Shown here: piece after piece, positions 25,601 through 34,035 of the stretch
Numbering within the stretch: the first letter of the stretch is position 1
How the letters are laid out: each line of letters starts with the position of its first letter
Origin: Promethearchaeota archaeon
GTDB taxonomy: Archaea; Asgardarchaeota; Lokiarchaeia; Sigyniarchaeales; SOKP01
DNA: 64,000 nt
Direction: 5' to 3'
Assembly: GCA_030603385.1 (NCBI GenBank)
Contig: JAUVXW010000007.1
Coordinates: 62,001-126,000, forward strand
Translations under genes and position numbers: made by a program
The notes under the pieces: generated by a model
What the model saw: the letters and a program-made list of their open reading frames with translations, nothing else
Told to the model about the DNA's origin: nothing
Databases searched by the model: none

Positions 25601-26134
25601 TCAATGAACAAAAGTTCCTATAATTTCCCGAATTCTGTCGATATAATAGAAACTTTGATTAATAATATGTTTTAAATCAACAGAATCATAAAATGCAATT
25701 GTTAAAATAGCTGCTTTTCCTGCCCATACACAAATTATTTTACCTTTTGCAGAATTGACAAAAATTGATTGTAAATCTCCATGTTCACATTCAATTCCAA
25801 CACGTTCACTTAGTGATATTATTGCTGTTGTCATTGCCGCAACATGCATTTCATCCCAATCAGCTTCTGGATTAAAAACAATTGGAATACCGCCAACACC
25901 TATTAAGGATACATTTCTTACTCCTTCAATCAACTTCAGCATCTTTAAACAGGGGTAAATTTGTTCTTCTAATTTCTTATCAGTGTTAGTAGAAACTTCT
26001 TTAGACCACCTTGCTAGTGTTGTTTGACTCACATTAAACTTATTTTCGGTTTCATAATATGTATGATCTTTTAAAAATTCCAATATATTTTGCTTTTCTT
26101 CATTTGAATATCGTTTTCCTTGCATTTTGATCAC
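25601..26134 (-). CDS. Helix-turn-helix plus roadblock/LC7 domain protein
   Basis: This 177-residue protein has two parts. Residues about 8-48 form a transposase-like helix-turn-helix (YSNEEKQNILEFLKDH, then VSQTTLARWSKEV). Residues about 60-177 look like a roadblock/LC7 (MglB-like) domain: LIEGVRNVSLIGVGGIPIVF, then DEMHVAAMTTAIISLSERVG and GKIICVWAGKAAILTIAF. Roadblock proteins dimerise and control Ras-like GTPases, and they are expanded in Asgard archaea. A DNA-binding fusion suggests a transcription factor that senses a GTPase or a partner roadblock protein. Repeated sites around its own TATA box suggest autoregulation. It may share control with the longin-like gene downstream. Confidence 0.75.
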   Translation of the reverse strand: MIKMQGKRYSNEEKQNILEFLKDHTYYETENKFNVSQTTLARWSKEVSTNTDKKLEEQIYPCLKMLKLIEGVRNVSLIGVGGIPIVFNPEADWDEMHVAAMTTAIISLSERVGIECEHGDLQSIFVNSAKGKIICVWAGKAAILTIAFYDSVDLKHIINQSFYYIDRIREIIGTFVH

Positions 26135-26149
26135 TATGAATAATAAAGA

Positions 26150-26243
26150 AGTATTAGTATATAAATCTATCTAAGTGTAGTTTAGAGATAGAGTGTTAGT
26201 AAGTATTAGTAAACCGATTTAAAAAATTAAAAATAGTGTTAGT
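26150..26243 (-). promoter_or_regulatory. Promoter with four AGTRTTAGT repeats upstream of the HTH-roadblock gene
   Basis: Four copies of AGT(A/G)TTAGT occur on the plus strand in this 94-bp stretch: 26150-26158, 26192-26200, 26202-26210 and 26235-26243. The minus strand has a TATA box (ATTTATATA) at about 26158-26166, about 25 nt before the ATG at 26134, so the message is nearly leaderless. The first repeat abuts the TATA box, and the second and third form a 10-bp-spaced pair. The layout looks like operator sites for a DNA-binding protein. Confidence 0.55.
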
Positions 26244-26388
26244 CATTAACAATTTACGCTTAAAAAATCTAGACATTGTATCTACACAAAAATTTTGATT
26301 CCTTAACTGAAGAAAATATGTTAGATCTACAAAAAGATAATTCTTCTTATAAGGAAGCAAGAGAAATATTCGTAAAAATTATATGAAA

Positions 26389-27051
26389 TTAAATAAAATC
26401 ACTAATCCTTTTATTTCGAAAGCGTTTTTCTACTCCGCCTCTCATCCCAGGTAATTCAAAACACTTATCTGGAATCATCTTTTTATAGTAAGGTTGGTTC
26501 TCTCGTTCAGAAATAAACTGTGAATTATATAATGTCTCGAAGATTTGTTCACCAGAAAATTGGATATCATCGAAATATGGAATAAGAGGATGATTTTTAC
26601 TTACTTCTTCGACTACTGTTTTTAAAGGACTGTCAATCTCACGAATTTTCCCTCCTTCATCCATTGTCGAAGTTTTATGGTTATGTTCATTATATAGACA
26701 GACTATACAATCTGGCCATCTCTTATGGAAATAACCCAAGACACGGTCCATCACCTTATGTTTGAGGGATACTATTCCAAATAAAACCCCCCTATTATTG
26801 ATTTCTGTACGAGTAAATTGTATCGCTCGATAGGTTTCTTTAGAAATCTCACGCATCATACGATTAATCTTTTTTGCGATTAGAGTACCAGAATTACGTA
26901 AGATTACCTCTGGAATTTTATTAATCTGTTGGATAAGAGCAGGATAAAAGTTACAATGGCGGGGAAGATTATGAATTAATTCCTCACGTGAATGACCTCT
27001 AGCACACCCAACGACTTCCAGTGGATCTTTCTCCTTAATTAATTTTCTCAA
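26389..27051 (-). CDS. DUF4130/TIGR03915-type protein, partner of the radical SAM protein
   Basis: This 220-residue protein belongs to the family (DUF4130, TIGR03915 type) that almost always travels with the radical SAM protein encoded just upstream. Visible stretches are RAIQFTRTEINNRGVLFGIVS, then LGYFHKRWPDCIVCLYNEHN, and a basic C-terminus with a Gly-rich turn (LPGMRGGVEKRFRNKR). It overlaps the radical SAM gene by 4 nt, so the two are translationally coupled. The pair is thought to modify or repair DNA, but the reaction is not known. Confidence 0.8.
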   Translation of the reverse strand: MRKLIKEKDPLEVVGCARGHSREELIHNLPRHCNFYPALIQQINKIPEVILRNSGTLIAKKINRMMREISKETYRAIQFTRTEINNRGVLFGIVSLKHKVMDRVLGYFHKRWPDCIVCLYNEHNHKTSTMDEGGKIREIDSPLKTVVEEVSKNHPLIPYFDDIQFSGEQIFETLYNSQFISERENQPYYKKMIPDKCFELPGMRGGVEKRFRNKRISDFI

Positions 27052-28376
27052 ACGATTTCCCTCTGTGAAACATTATCATTAATTATGTCGAAATACTTAT
27101 TTAAAGTCGTTTGATTATGTCCATTTATCAGGAGGTAAGGTTCAGCTCGTTTTAATACCACACCAACAGATTTAAGATCTTGCCGACGTTTAAATACAAA
27201 TTTCTTTGCTCGTAAATTTATTATACGTTTAGCAGATATAGGTCCAATTCCAGGAACAAGTAACAACTCTCGGTAAGAGGCCTGATTGGGATCTACAGGA
27301 TTACGATCTTTAAAATATTCACTTGCTAAATGCATTTTCGGGTCTCCTTTAGGTAAATTACCTTCTTCGTTAAATATTTCTTCCAAATCTTTTAATTTAT
27401 AATGGTAAATTCTTAATAGCCAATCACTTTGATATAGCCGATGTTCTCTTGCTAGTGAGGCTGCTTGTTTACCGGCTAGCGGTGTTCCTTCGATTGGAAT
27501 AAATGAAGAGAAATAAGCTCGCCTTAAATCAATTTCTCGGTATCCCCAATCGATTCTCTTAAGTAGGTCATAATCACTTTCATTTTCTGCAGCTCCCACT
27601 ACAAATTGGGTTGTCTGTCCACTATTGAGAATTGGAGCCTCATCCCATCGAAATTTTTTATAGCCATTTTCTCTTCGATCCTTAATCATTTTTTCTTGGT
27701 ATCTCAATTTGTAGTCTTGCTCAATATCTCTCAGTTCTTTAAGAGCTTGGTCATTATGTTTGATCCTAATCTGTTTTAACCAGCGTTGACGTGTTATAAT
27801 GTCATTATTAAAATCTTTTTGTTCTGCAATTTCTGCAAGATAATCTTTAGAAGAAGCTTCTGTATTGATTGAAATACGATCGGAAAGAGATATTGCTTCT
27901 TTAAGGAGATATTGACTTACACCAGGTAAACACTTAAAATGTACATATCCTCGAAAATTATATTTAAATCGAAGTAATCGAATTGCTTCTAACATTTCTT
28001 CGGTAGTTTTATCAGCACTACCACAAACAGCTGATGAAATAAATACTCCTTCTACAACATTCATCGAATAAAGTTTCATAAATGTACGAGCGTATTCTTC
28101 TGGAGTAAAACTCATCTTTCGCTTACAACTATGTGTAAAACAGTACTTACAATTATAAATACATTTGTTAGTATATAGAGTCTTGAAAAGACTCATACAC
28201 CGTCCATCAGGAGTATAACTGTGGCAAATTCCAGCGCTTGCTGTATTCCCAATCCAACTTTTTGTATCTCCAAAAAGTTTTGGATATTTATCGGTACGAC
28301 TAGAAGCCGTACTAGCACAAATATCATATTTAGAATTTTCTCCCAAAACACGAATCTTTTCTAAAGTTGACGGCAC
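27048..28376 (-). CDS. Radical SAM protein, putative DNA modification/repair (TIGR03916 type)
   Basis: This 442-residue protein has the radical SAM cluster motif CIYNCKYCF (CxxxCxxC), preceded by extra conserved cysteines (ICASTASS and GICHSYTPDGRC). The C-terminal part has a helix-hairpin-helix DNA-binding motif (LLVPGIGPISAKRIINLR). This matches the family described as a putative DNA modification/repair radical SAM protein. The start is GTG at 28376. It overlaps the DUF4130 gene by 4 nt. No nuclease or glycosylase gene is adjacent in this window. Confidence 0.85.
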   Translation of the reverse strand: MPSTLEKIRVLGENSKYDICASTASSRTDKYPKLFGDTKSWIGNTASAGICHSYTPDGRCMSLFKTLYTNKCIYNCKYCFTHSCKRKMSFTPEEYARTFMKLYSMNVVEGVFISSAVCGSADKTTEEMLEAIRLLRFKYNFRGYVHFKCLPGVSQYLLKEAISLSDRISINTEASSKDYLAEIAEQKDFNNDIITRQRWLKQIRIKHNDQALKELRDIEQDYKLRYQEKMIKDRRENGYKKFRWDEAPILNSGQTTQFVVGAAENESDYDLLKRIDWGYREIDLRRAYFSSFIPIEGTPLAGKQAASLAREHRLYQSDWLLRIYHYKLKDLEEIFNEEGNLPKGDPKMHLASEYFKDRNPVDPNQASYRELLLVPGIGPISAKRIINLRAKKFVFKRRQDLKSVGVVLKRAEPYLLINGHNQTTLNKYFDIINDNVSQREIV

Positions 28377-28578
28377 TTCTCTGTCAGCTAAATGGAATAG
28401 TATTCATTAATTTTGTTATAAGTCAATTTTTGATGATTACTTTATAAAAAGGAGGGGGCATATGGAATTTTCAAAATAACTTTAATGATCAATGTTTTGT
28501 TTATAAACAAACTTAAATCTATTTTTAGTTTATTCAAATTATATTCAATAAAAACTTATAAATAAGTCGGAATTAAGG

Positions 28579-30405
28579 ATGCAGAAGTATACGGGTGGAG
28601 AAATAATCTCCAAATATCTGATCAAAGAAGGAGTAAAATATGTTATCGGAATTTCGGGGCATGGAAACCTCCCTCTCGTCGATGCTTTCTTCAAAGATCA
28701 AGATAAGCTTACTTTAATTCAGCCGAAACAAGAAATGAGTGGTGTACATATAGCTATAGGTTATTATAGAATCACAGGGAAACCTTTAACAGTTTTTACT
28801 TCAATAGGACCAGGAGCAATTAATACTGCCATCGGAATTGCAGATGCATACGTGGATAGTATGCCTGTTTTAGTTCTTACAGGCGATACACACGTACATA
28901 TGAGAGGTAAAGGTGTTTTACAAGAAATTGAACGGAAAAGGGACTCAGATATGCTAAGAATTCTTGAACCAATCGTTAAACGAAGTTTTCAGGTTGATAC
29001 AGTAGGTCAATTACCCTCAATAATGCAACGAGCATTTAATCAAATGATGACGGGACGAAAAGGTCCAATTCATATAGATCTCCCTATAGATGTTCAATCA
29101 TATGCTATAAGTACTGAAATCCCTAATCCTATTAAACACAAATCTCAAGGGAGAATTTTCGGTGATCCTGAATTAATTACTAATGTTGCTATCCTCTTAA
29201 AAGAAGCTAAAAGACCTGTTTTACTATTAGGCGGTGGAGTTGTTTCGTCTGAAGCATTTAAAGAGGTTAAGAGCTTAGCTGAAAAGATTGGAGCTGGTGT
29301 CGTAGCTACGATGATGGCGAAAGATGCATTTCCAAATGATCATCCTCTTTTTTGTTGGGCTACTGGAAGCAAAGGAACTACTATTGGTTTAAAGATCACA
29401 TCCACTGCAGATTTAATACTTGCGATTGGTTGTAGATTTGCTGACGAAACAGCAAGTTCCTATAAAGATGGAGTAAGTTTTTCAATTCCACCCACAAAAT
29501 TAATACAGATTGATATTGATCAACATGAGATAGGTAAAAATTATCCTGTTGAACTTGGAATAACAGGTGATGCTAAAGCATGTTTAAGGCAAATTATTGA
29601 CGAACTAGGTGATTACAAAGAAGAATATGAAAAAACCGATTATTTCAAAGAAATCCAAGAAGAAAAGAAAAAATGGTTCGAAATTTTAAAAGAACATAGA
29701 AATAATAATAATAATAATCTCCCAAATCTTATGATTTCAACAGTTTTACAAGAAATTCGGCAGTTTTTCGATAGAGATACGATTTTTATTACTAGTTCTG
29801 GAAACGTTCAAGCTCAAATGATACAAGAATTGGAATTCTACGAACCAAAAACATGTATCACGGCGGGTGGTTTTTCAACTATGGGATATAGTGTCCCAGC
29901 GGGAATAGGAGCAAAATTAGGGTCAATTGATGTTGGAAAACCTGATCGTCAAGTGGTATCTCTTGTAGGTGATGGAGACTTTATGATGACAATTTCAGAG
30001 TTATCGGTTGCTGTCCAATTAGGATTGAAAAATATATTCTTTATTGTATTGAATAATTATGGGTGGATTGCAATCAAAGACCTTCAACAAGCCGCATTTG
30101 GTGAAGATCGAGGTTATGGTACAGCATTTGAAGATAAAGATGGAAATCCTTATTCACCTGATTTTGCCAAAATCGCTGAAGGTTTTGGTTGTTATGCTGA
30201 AAAAATCTTTGAGAAAAAAGAAATTATACCAGCTTTAGAGAGGGCAAGTAAATCAAACAAACCGGCGGTTATAGAGATTTTAGTTAATAGAACTTTTCCT
30301 TTTACAGGTTCACCAGCATTTGGTTGGTGGGACGTTCCAATACCCGAATATTTAGAAGATAGAAGAAGGAAATACGAAGAGGAGATTAAAGGAGAAAAAC
30401 TATGA
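28579..30405 (+). CDS. ThDP-dependent enzyme, acetolactate synthase/IolD-like
   Basis: This 608-residue protein has the three-domain fold of ThDP enzymes: an N-terminal pyrimidine-binding domain with the catalytic glutamate in PKQEMSGVHIAIGYYR, a central domain (KRPVLLLGGGVVSSEAF), and a C-terminal domain with the ThDP/Mg site GDGDFMMTISEL and LNNYGW. The ISGHGNLPLVDAF start and GVLQEIERK resemble IolD, the inositol-pathway acylhydrolase, more than a typical IlvB, and no regulatory small subunit follows. Reactions of either family, or a glyoxylate carboligase-like one, are possible. Confidence 0.8.
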   Translation: MQKYTGGEIISKYLIKEGVKYVIGISGHGNLPLVDAFFKDQDKLTLIQPKQEMSGVHIAIGYYRITGKPLTVFTSIGPGAINTAIGIADAYVDSMPVLVLTGDTHVHMRGKGVLQEIERKRDSDMLRILEPIVKRSFQVDTVGQLPSIMQRAFNQMMTGRKGPIHIDLPIDVQSYAISTEIPNPIKHKSQGRIFGDPELITNVAILLKEAKRPVLLLGGGVVSSEAFKEVKSLAEKIGAGVVATMMAKDAFPNDHPLFCWATGSKGTTIGLKITSTADLILAIGCRFADETASSYKDGVSFSIPPTKLIQIDIDQHEIGKNYPVELGITGDAKACLRQIIDELGDYKEEYEKTDYFKEIQEEKKKWFEILKEHRNNNNNNLPNLMISTVLQEIRQFFDRDTIFITSSGNVQAQMIQELEFYEPKTCITAGGFSTMGYSVPAGIGAKLGSIDVGKPDRQVVSLVGDGDFMMTISELSVAVQLGLKNIFFIVLNNYGWIAIKDLQQAAFGEDRGYGTAFEDKDGNPYSPDFAKIAEGFGCYAEKIFEKKEIIPALERASKSNKPAVIEILVNRTFPFTGSPAFGWWDVPIPEYLEDRRRKYEEEIKGEKL

Positions 30406-30429
30406 TGGTCAATTCGGAGAATAATATCA

Positions 30430-31272
30430 TTATAAATTTATGAATTCTAAAAAGATATCAATTAAATCTTGAAGAACTAAAGCCTTTGCGATATCTCCTT
30501 CTATAATTATCTTTCCCTCCATATAGGCAGACACAGGATTACCATTTATTAGTAATTCTGCAGAAGTTTTAAGGTTCATTTCTAAAATTAAATTAGGATT
30601 AGGTGCCTCTCCTTTGGACCATCCCATTCTATTATTGGCTATACGGATAATATAATTATCAAGATCAGTGATTTTCATTTGAATACTTAAATCTTCTTCT
30701 GAGATTATTTCTTTAGCTTCAGGATTGTTATTTACAAAAACTGTTAAAACCTCAAAAAAGAGGGGAACTTGTGATGGTTTGACATTAGATGGTCCCTTTA
30801 AATACACATTTATGAGATCTTTCATTGAATTGGCATCAATCACTCCTTTTTTATCTTGGTTGTCATTAACTTCTAATAATTCAAAAGCCAACTCTAAGAT
30901 TTCAATAAATATAATTACCTTAAGTATTTCCCCTTCAATTTTAAAAAATTCAGAGAAATAGGCGTCTAGAGGATCTACATGGCCAAGTAATAAATTAGAA
31001 ATCGTTTTTAGATTTGATTTTATAATAAAATCTGGAGATTTTAAAGTACCTTTATTAAATTCGGCATTTTTATCTTCTATAATAAGATGATATGGTTCAG
31101 CATCTTTAATTTTCACTATCATCTTTAGTTTATATCCTTCAATAAGTTTTTGAGCCTCCGGATTAGTATTGATAAAATCACAGAGTGTTTGAAATATAAC
31201 AGGAATATCGTCAATGCTAACGGCTTCAGCGCCTTTTTGTCTAATCTCAATTAACCTTTTAATGTTTTCCAT
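30430..31272 (-). CDS. Tandem SCP2-like sterol/lipid carrier domain protein
   Basis: This 280-residue protein holds two similar halves, each an SCP2-like domain. The first reads LKMIVKIKDAEPYHLIIEDKN, then PDFIIKSNLKTISNLLLG, and KIEGEILKVIIF. The second has LSIQMKITDLDNYIIRI, then NLILEMNLKTSAELLING and KIIIEGDIAKALVLQDL. The pairs align position by position, so the gene arose by internal duplication. SCP2 folds bind hydrophobic ligands such as acyl chains or coenzyme A esters. A single-domain relative is encoded at 39895-40320. No neighbour indicates a ligand. Confidence 0.72.
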   Translation of the reverse strand: MENIKRLIEIRQKGAEAVSIDDIPVIFQTLCDFINTNPEAQKLIEGYKLKMIVKIKDAEPYHLIIEDKNAEFNKGTLKSPDFIIKSNLKTISNLLLGHVDPLDAYFSEFFKIEGEILKVIIFIEILELAFELLEVNDNQDKKGVIDANSMKDLINVYLKGPSNVKPSQVPLFFEVLTVFVNNNPEAKEIISEEDLSIQMKITDLDNYIIRIANNRMGWSKGEAPNPNLILEMNLKTSAELLINGNPVSAYMEGKIIIEGDIAKALVLQDLIDIFLEFINL

Positions 31273-31310
31273 TTTATATTGTTTTCAAATTTTTTAATTT
31301 ATTACATTAA

Positions 31311-32849
31311 TCAATATCTATAAATTGAAAATTCTTTATCTAATTTTTTTTTCAGACTTAATGGAAAATTAAATCTATTTGAATACAAGTCAAAAATCAA
31401 ATCATCAATTTTCTTTTGATGGTCTGTGTAATCATAATTTGGATTATATTCTTTATTTCTGATAATCTCATTGACTAATTTTTCAACAATTATTTTTGTT
31501 TCATTATCTGTTGAAATAATAGGTAAAGCCTGGATTCCTGTTATTTGAATACTATTGGTATTATTGATAATTCCTTTAGCTAGGTAATTATATAAAGAAC
31601 TATTCAACAATCCTAACATATATGGGGTTGTAATAGTTTTATCCCTAATTATAAATCCAATAGCTTTATTTGAGTCCCAATAGCATCCTTTTGGCATATA
31701 ACGTGCTGCTAATCTTGAACTTACACCACTAATTATAATACCCTCCTGTTCAAACGGTACATTCACGGGGATATCATAATTTTTTTTAGATTCTTCATCC
31801 CAATCTAATGCTTCTATAATTGGTCTATAATATTGTTCTGCTCCTCCTCTCTTTAAATAAGGCTTCCACCTTATTGATTCAAGGTCTTTTTTTAAAATAA
31901 TTTTATATTTTCGATTTGGATCAGATATTCTCTTATTTCTTCTCTTAAAAACCTCTGCTAATTCTGTTTCTTCAATAGCTGCTATGTATTTCCTATTATT
32001 ATGGGTATGCATTCCAATATATCCTTTCAGATAATTATCTAATTTAGGTGCATTTTCAAATAATTCAATAATTTCTTCTTCAACACCAATAAAAAATATG
32101 TTAAATGGTAAGGAATTATATTTCTTTTGTTCTGTTTCATTGACAATCTTTGGATCTCTGTAATCTTCCTCGCTATTTACTCTAGGAATTATCCTCATTA
32201 TATTTTTTTCCCTGATCTTTTTATTTTTTTGACCTGAGCATTTTGTTAAGATAATAATAGCTGCACTTGTGCTTACATTTTGACTAGAAAACAAATTTTT
32301 TGGTGCTAAAAGAATTTCATTAATCACACAGTTATTGAGAATAAATCTCCTTAGATTTTTATGGGTACTTAGAGTTAAAAATGAATCACTAGTTATAAAA
32401 CCCAATTTTCCACCCTCTTTTAAGCGCCAAATGCTATTTACAATAAACATAGCATATGTTTCATGAGCATTTATTTTCCCGTAAATTTTTCTTAGTTTTA
32501 CTTTGTTTTTACGAACATACGCACTTGCTTTATTTAGATATGGTGGGTTTCCAACAATAAAATCGAACTCATTATACGAATCAGGGTATAAAGCGATAAG
32601 TGTATCCTGTGCTTTAAAGGAAACTCCGAATTTTTCTATCTCTCCTTTAATACTTGCATTTATATCATACGTAAATATCTGGTAACTGTCAATCCCAAAC
32701 TCTATTAATTTATTTACGAAAATACCAGGTCCGACGCAAGGATCCAAAATTTTCTGATATTCTTTAATCTTCCCTAATCTTGAAATTATATATTCTACTG
32801 TTAGAGGAGGAGTAGTAACTACTCCTAAATCCTTCCTATTAAACTTGAT
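31311..32849 (-). CDS. N6-adenine DNA methyltransferase (TaqI/Eco57I class), start codon unclear
   Basis: From the TTG at 32747 the gene gives 478 residues with the motif I region DPCVGPGIFVN, the catalytic FIVGNPPYLNK, and a C-terminal target-recognition part. The open frame runs about 34 codons further upstream, and that extra part carries the family N-terminus (FNRKDLGVVTTPPLTVEYI). It has no ATG, GTG or TTG; ATC at 32849-32847 is the best-placed codon, just past the stop of the M28 gene. Either an unusual start is used or the start is mutated. No restriction nuclease domain or gene is seen. It likely methylates adenine as an orphan enzyme. Confidence 0.8.
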   Translation of the reverse strand: MKFNRKDLGVVTTPPLTVEYIISRLGKIKEYQKILDPCVGPGIFVNKLIEFGIDSYQIFTYDINASIKGEIEKFGVSFKAQDTLIALYPDSYNEFDFIVGNPPYLNKASAYVRKNKVKLRKIYGKINAHETYAMFIVNSIWRLKEGGKLGFITSDSFLTLSTHKNLRRFILNNCVINEILLAPKNLFSSQNVSTSAAIIILTKCSGQKNKKIREKNIMRIIPRVNSEEDYRDPKIVNETEQKKYNSLPFNIFFIGVEEEIIELFENAPKLDNYLKGYIGMHTHNNRKYIAAIEETELAEVFKRRNKRISDPNRKYKIILKKDLESIRWKPYLKRGGAEQYYRPIIEALDWDEESKKNYDIPVNVPFEQEGIIISGVSSRLAARYMPKGCYWDSNKAIGFIIRDKTITTPYMLGLLNSSLYNYLAKGIINNTNSIQITGIQALPIISTDNETKIIVEKLVNEIIRNKEYNPNYDYTDHQKKIDDLIFDLYSNRFNFPLSLKKKLDKEFSIYRY

Positions 32850-32851
32850 TC

Positions 32852-34024
32852 CTAATCAGCACTCTTAGATTGTTTATTTAAATTAATATCAACTTCATTT
32901 AATAGAATTATATAAAACTGGGAGAGTTTTCTCAAAAGTGTTAAATCTATTTTATCCACATCATCATTAACAGAATGGATATAATTATAAGAGCTCTTAT
33001 CACCATTACCAACTCCTTGGAATTTCTTATTTGCAAGAAATAACCCGTCAGTATATGTACCAATGTAGAACCTTCGTGTTTTTTCTAAACTCATTATATC
33101 TTTATTTTCTAAAATATAATTGTTAGATTTAAAATATTTATTATTAAGGAGACCATGATCCCATAAGACTACTCTTTTAGCAATTGAATCAAAGTTGATT
33201 ATAAAAGTCTTATTTCTATCATAATGCTTAATATTTTTATAAAAATTTCTTATTCCCATAGTACCGGATTCTTCTGCACCCGTAAAAACGAAACATAAAT
33301 CATAATTTTTAAGCCTATTTTCTGGATCCGAATAATATTGTAGAATTTCTAACACGCAGGATATCCCAGAAGCGTTATCTATTGCACCTTTAGATTTATT
33401 ATTAGTGGTATTCAACCAGATTATTACAGTCGTTACACAATTAATAATTAAGATCAAAATAGCAAAAATATACAATAATAAAATATCTTCAAAAAAGACA
33501 AAATAATTGAGTATATTAATTAATAGGCATAAAGGAAAAGAAATTATCCAGATATAATATAATTGGATACGAATTTTTATTGAGAAAGCTTGTCCTTTTG
33601 AGTCTAAATGTGAAAATAAAAAAATATTATTGTCAGAGGTTCTATTCTTAAATTGAGATGGTATATTTACAAATAAATTTTGAGAATGATATTGCCGTCC
33701 TATTTTAAGTTTCTCTGGATTCCTTGTAAGTAAAATTAGAATTAAAATTAATATAAAAATTAGAAACAGATTAACTATCGTAAAAATCGGTTGAATATTT
33801 AAAAATATGACTACAAGGAGCCAACTTAATAATGATAAAGAAATTTTTGGATAGATTCTTGAATAGAATGTACTAAATGAGAATTCTTGAATTTTTGGAG
33901 TAAGATTTAGATCTTCTACTTTCTGTTTAGCTATGTTGAAACTTATTTTTTCAAATTTAGTTCCAGATAATCTTGGAAAAGAGAATTCTTTTAAATTTTT
34001 TAATATACGTGTTTCATCAATCAT
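32852..34024 (-). CDS. M28-family metallopeptidase with membrane segments
   Basis: This 390-residue protein has hydrophobic segments near residues 60-95 and 155-205 (YIWIISFPLCLLINIL), around a peptidase domain of the M28 type. Zinc ligands can be followed in order: the His-Asp of FSHLDSKG, AIDNASGISC, the double glutamate in FTGAEESGTMG, an aspartate in INFDSIAK, and a histidine in YIHSVNDDVD. The fold puts the active site on one side of a four-helix membrane part. Its stop codon overlaps the upstream end of the methyltransferase frame. Confidence 0.85.
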   Translation of the reverse strand: MIDETRILKNLKEFSFPRLSGTKFEKISFNIAKQKVEDLNLTPKIQEFSFSTFYSRIYPKISLSLLSWLLVVIFLNIQPIFTIVNLFLIFILILILILLTRNPEKLKIGRQYHSQNLFVNIPSQFKNRTSDNNIFLFSHLDSKGQAFSIKIRIQLYYIWIISFPLCLLINILNYFVFFEDILLLYIFAILILIINCVTTVIIWLNTTNNKSKGAIDNASGISCVLEILQYYSDPENRLKNYDLCFVFTGAEESGTMGIRNFYKNIKHYDRNKTFIINFDSIAKRVVLWDHGLLNNKYFKSNNYILENKDIMSLEKTRRFYIGTYTDGLFLANKKFQGVGNGDKSSYNYIHSVNDDVDKIDLTLLRKLSQFYIILLNEVDINLNKQSKSAD

Positions 34025-34035
34025 GGTTCAAATAA

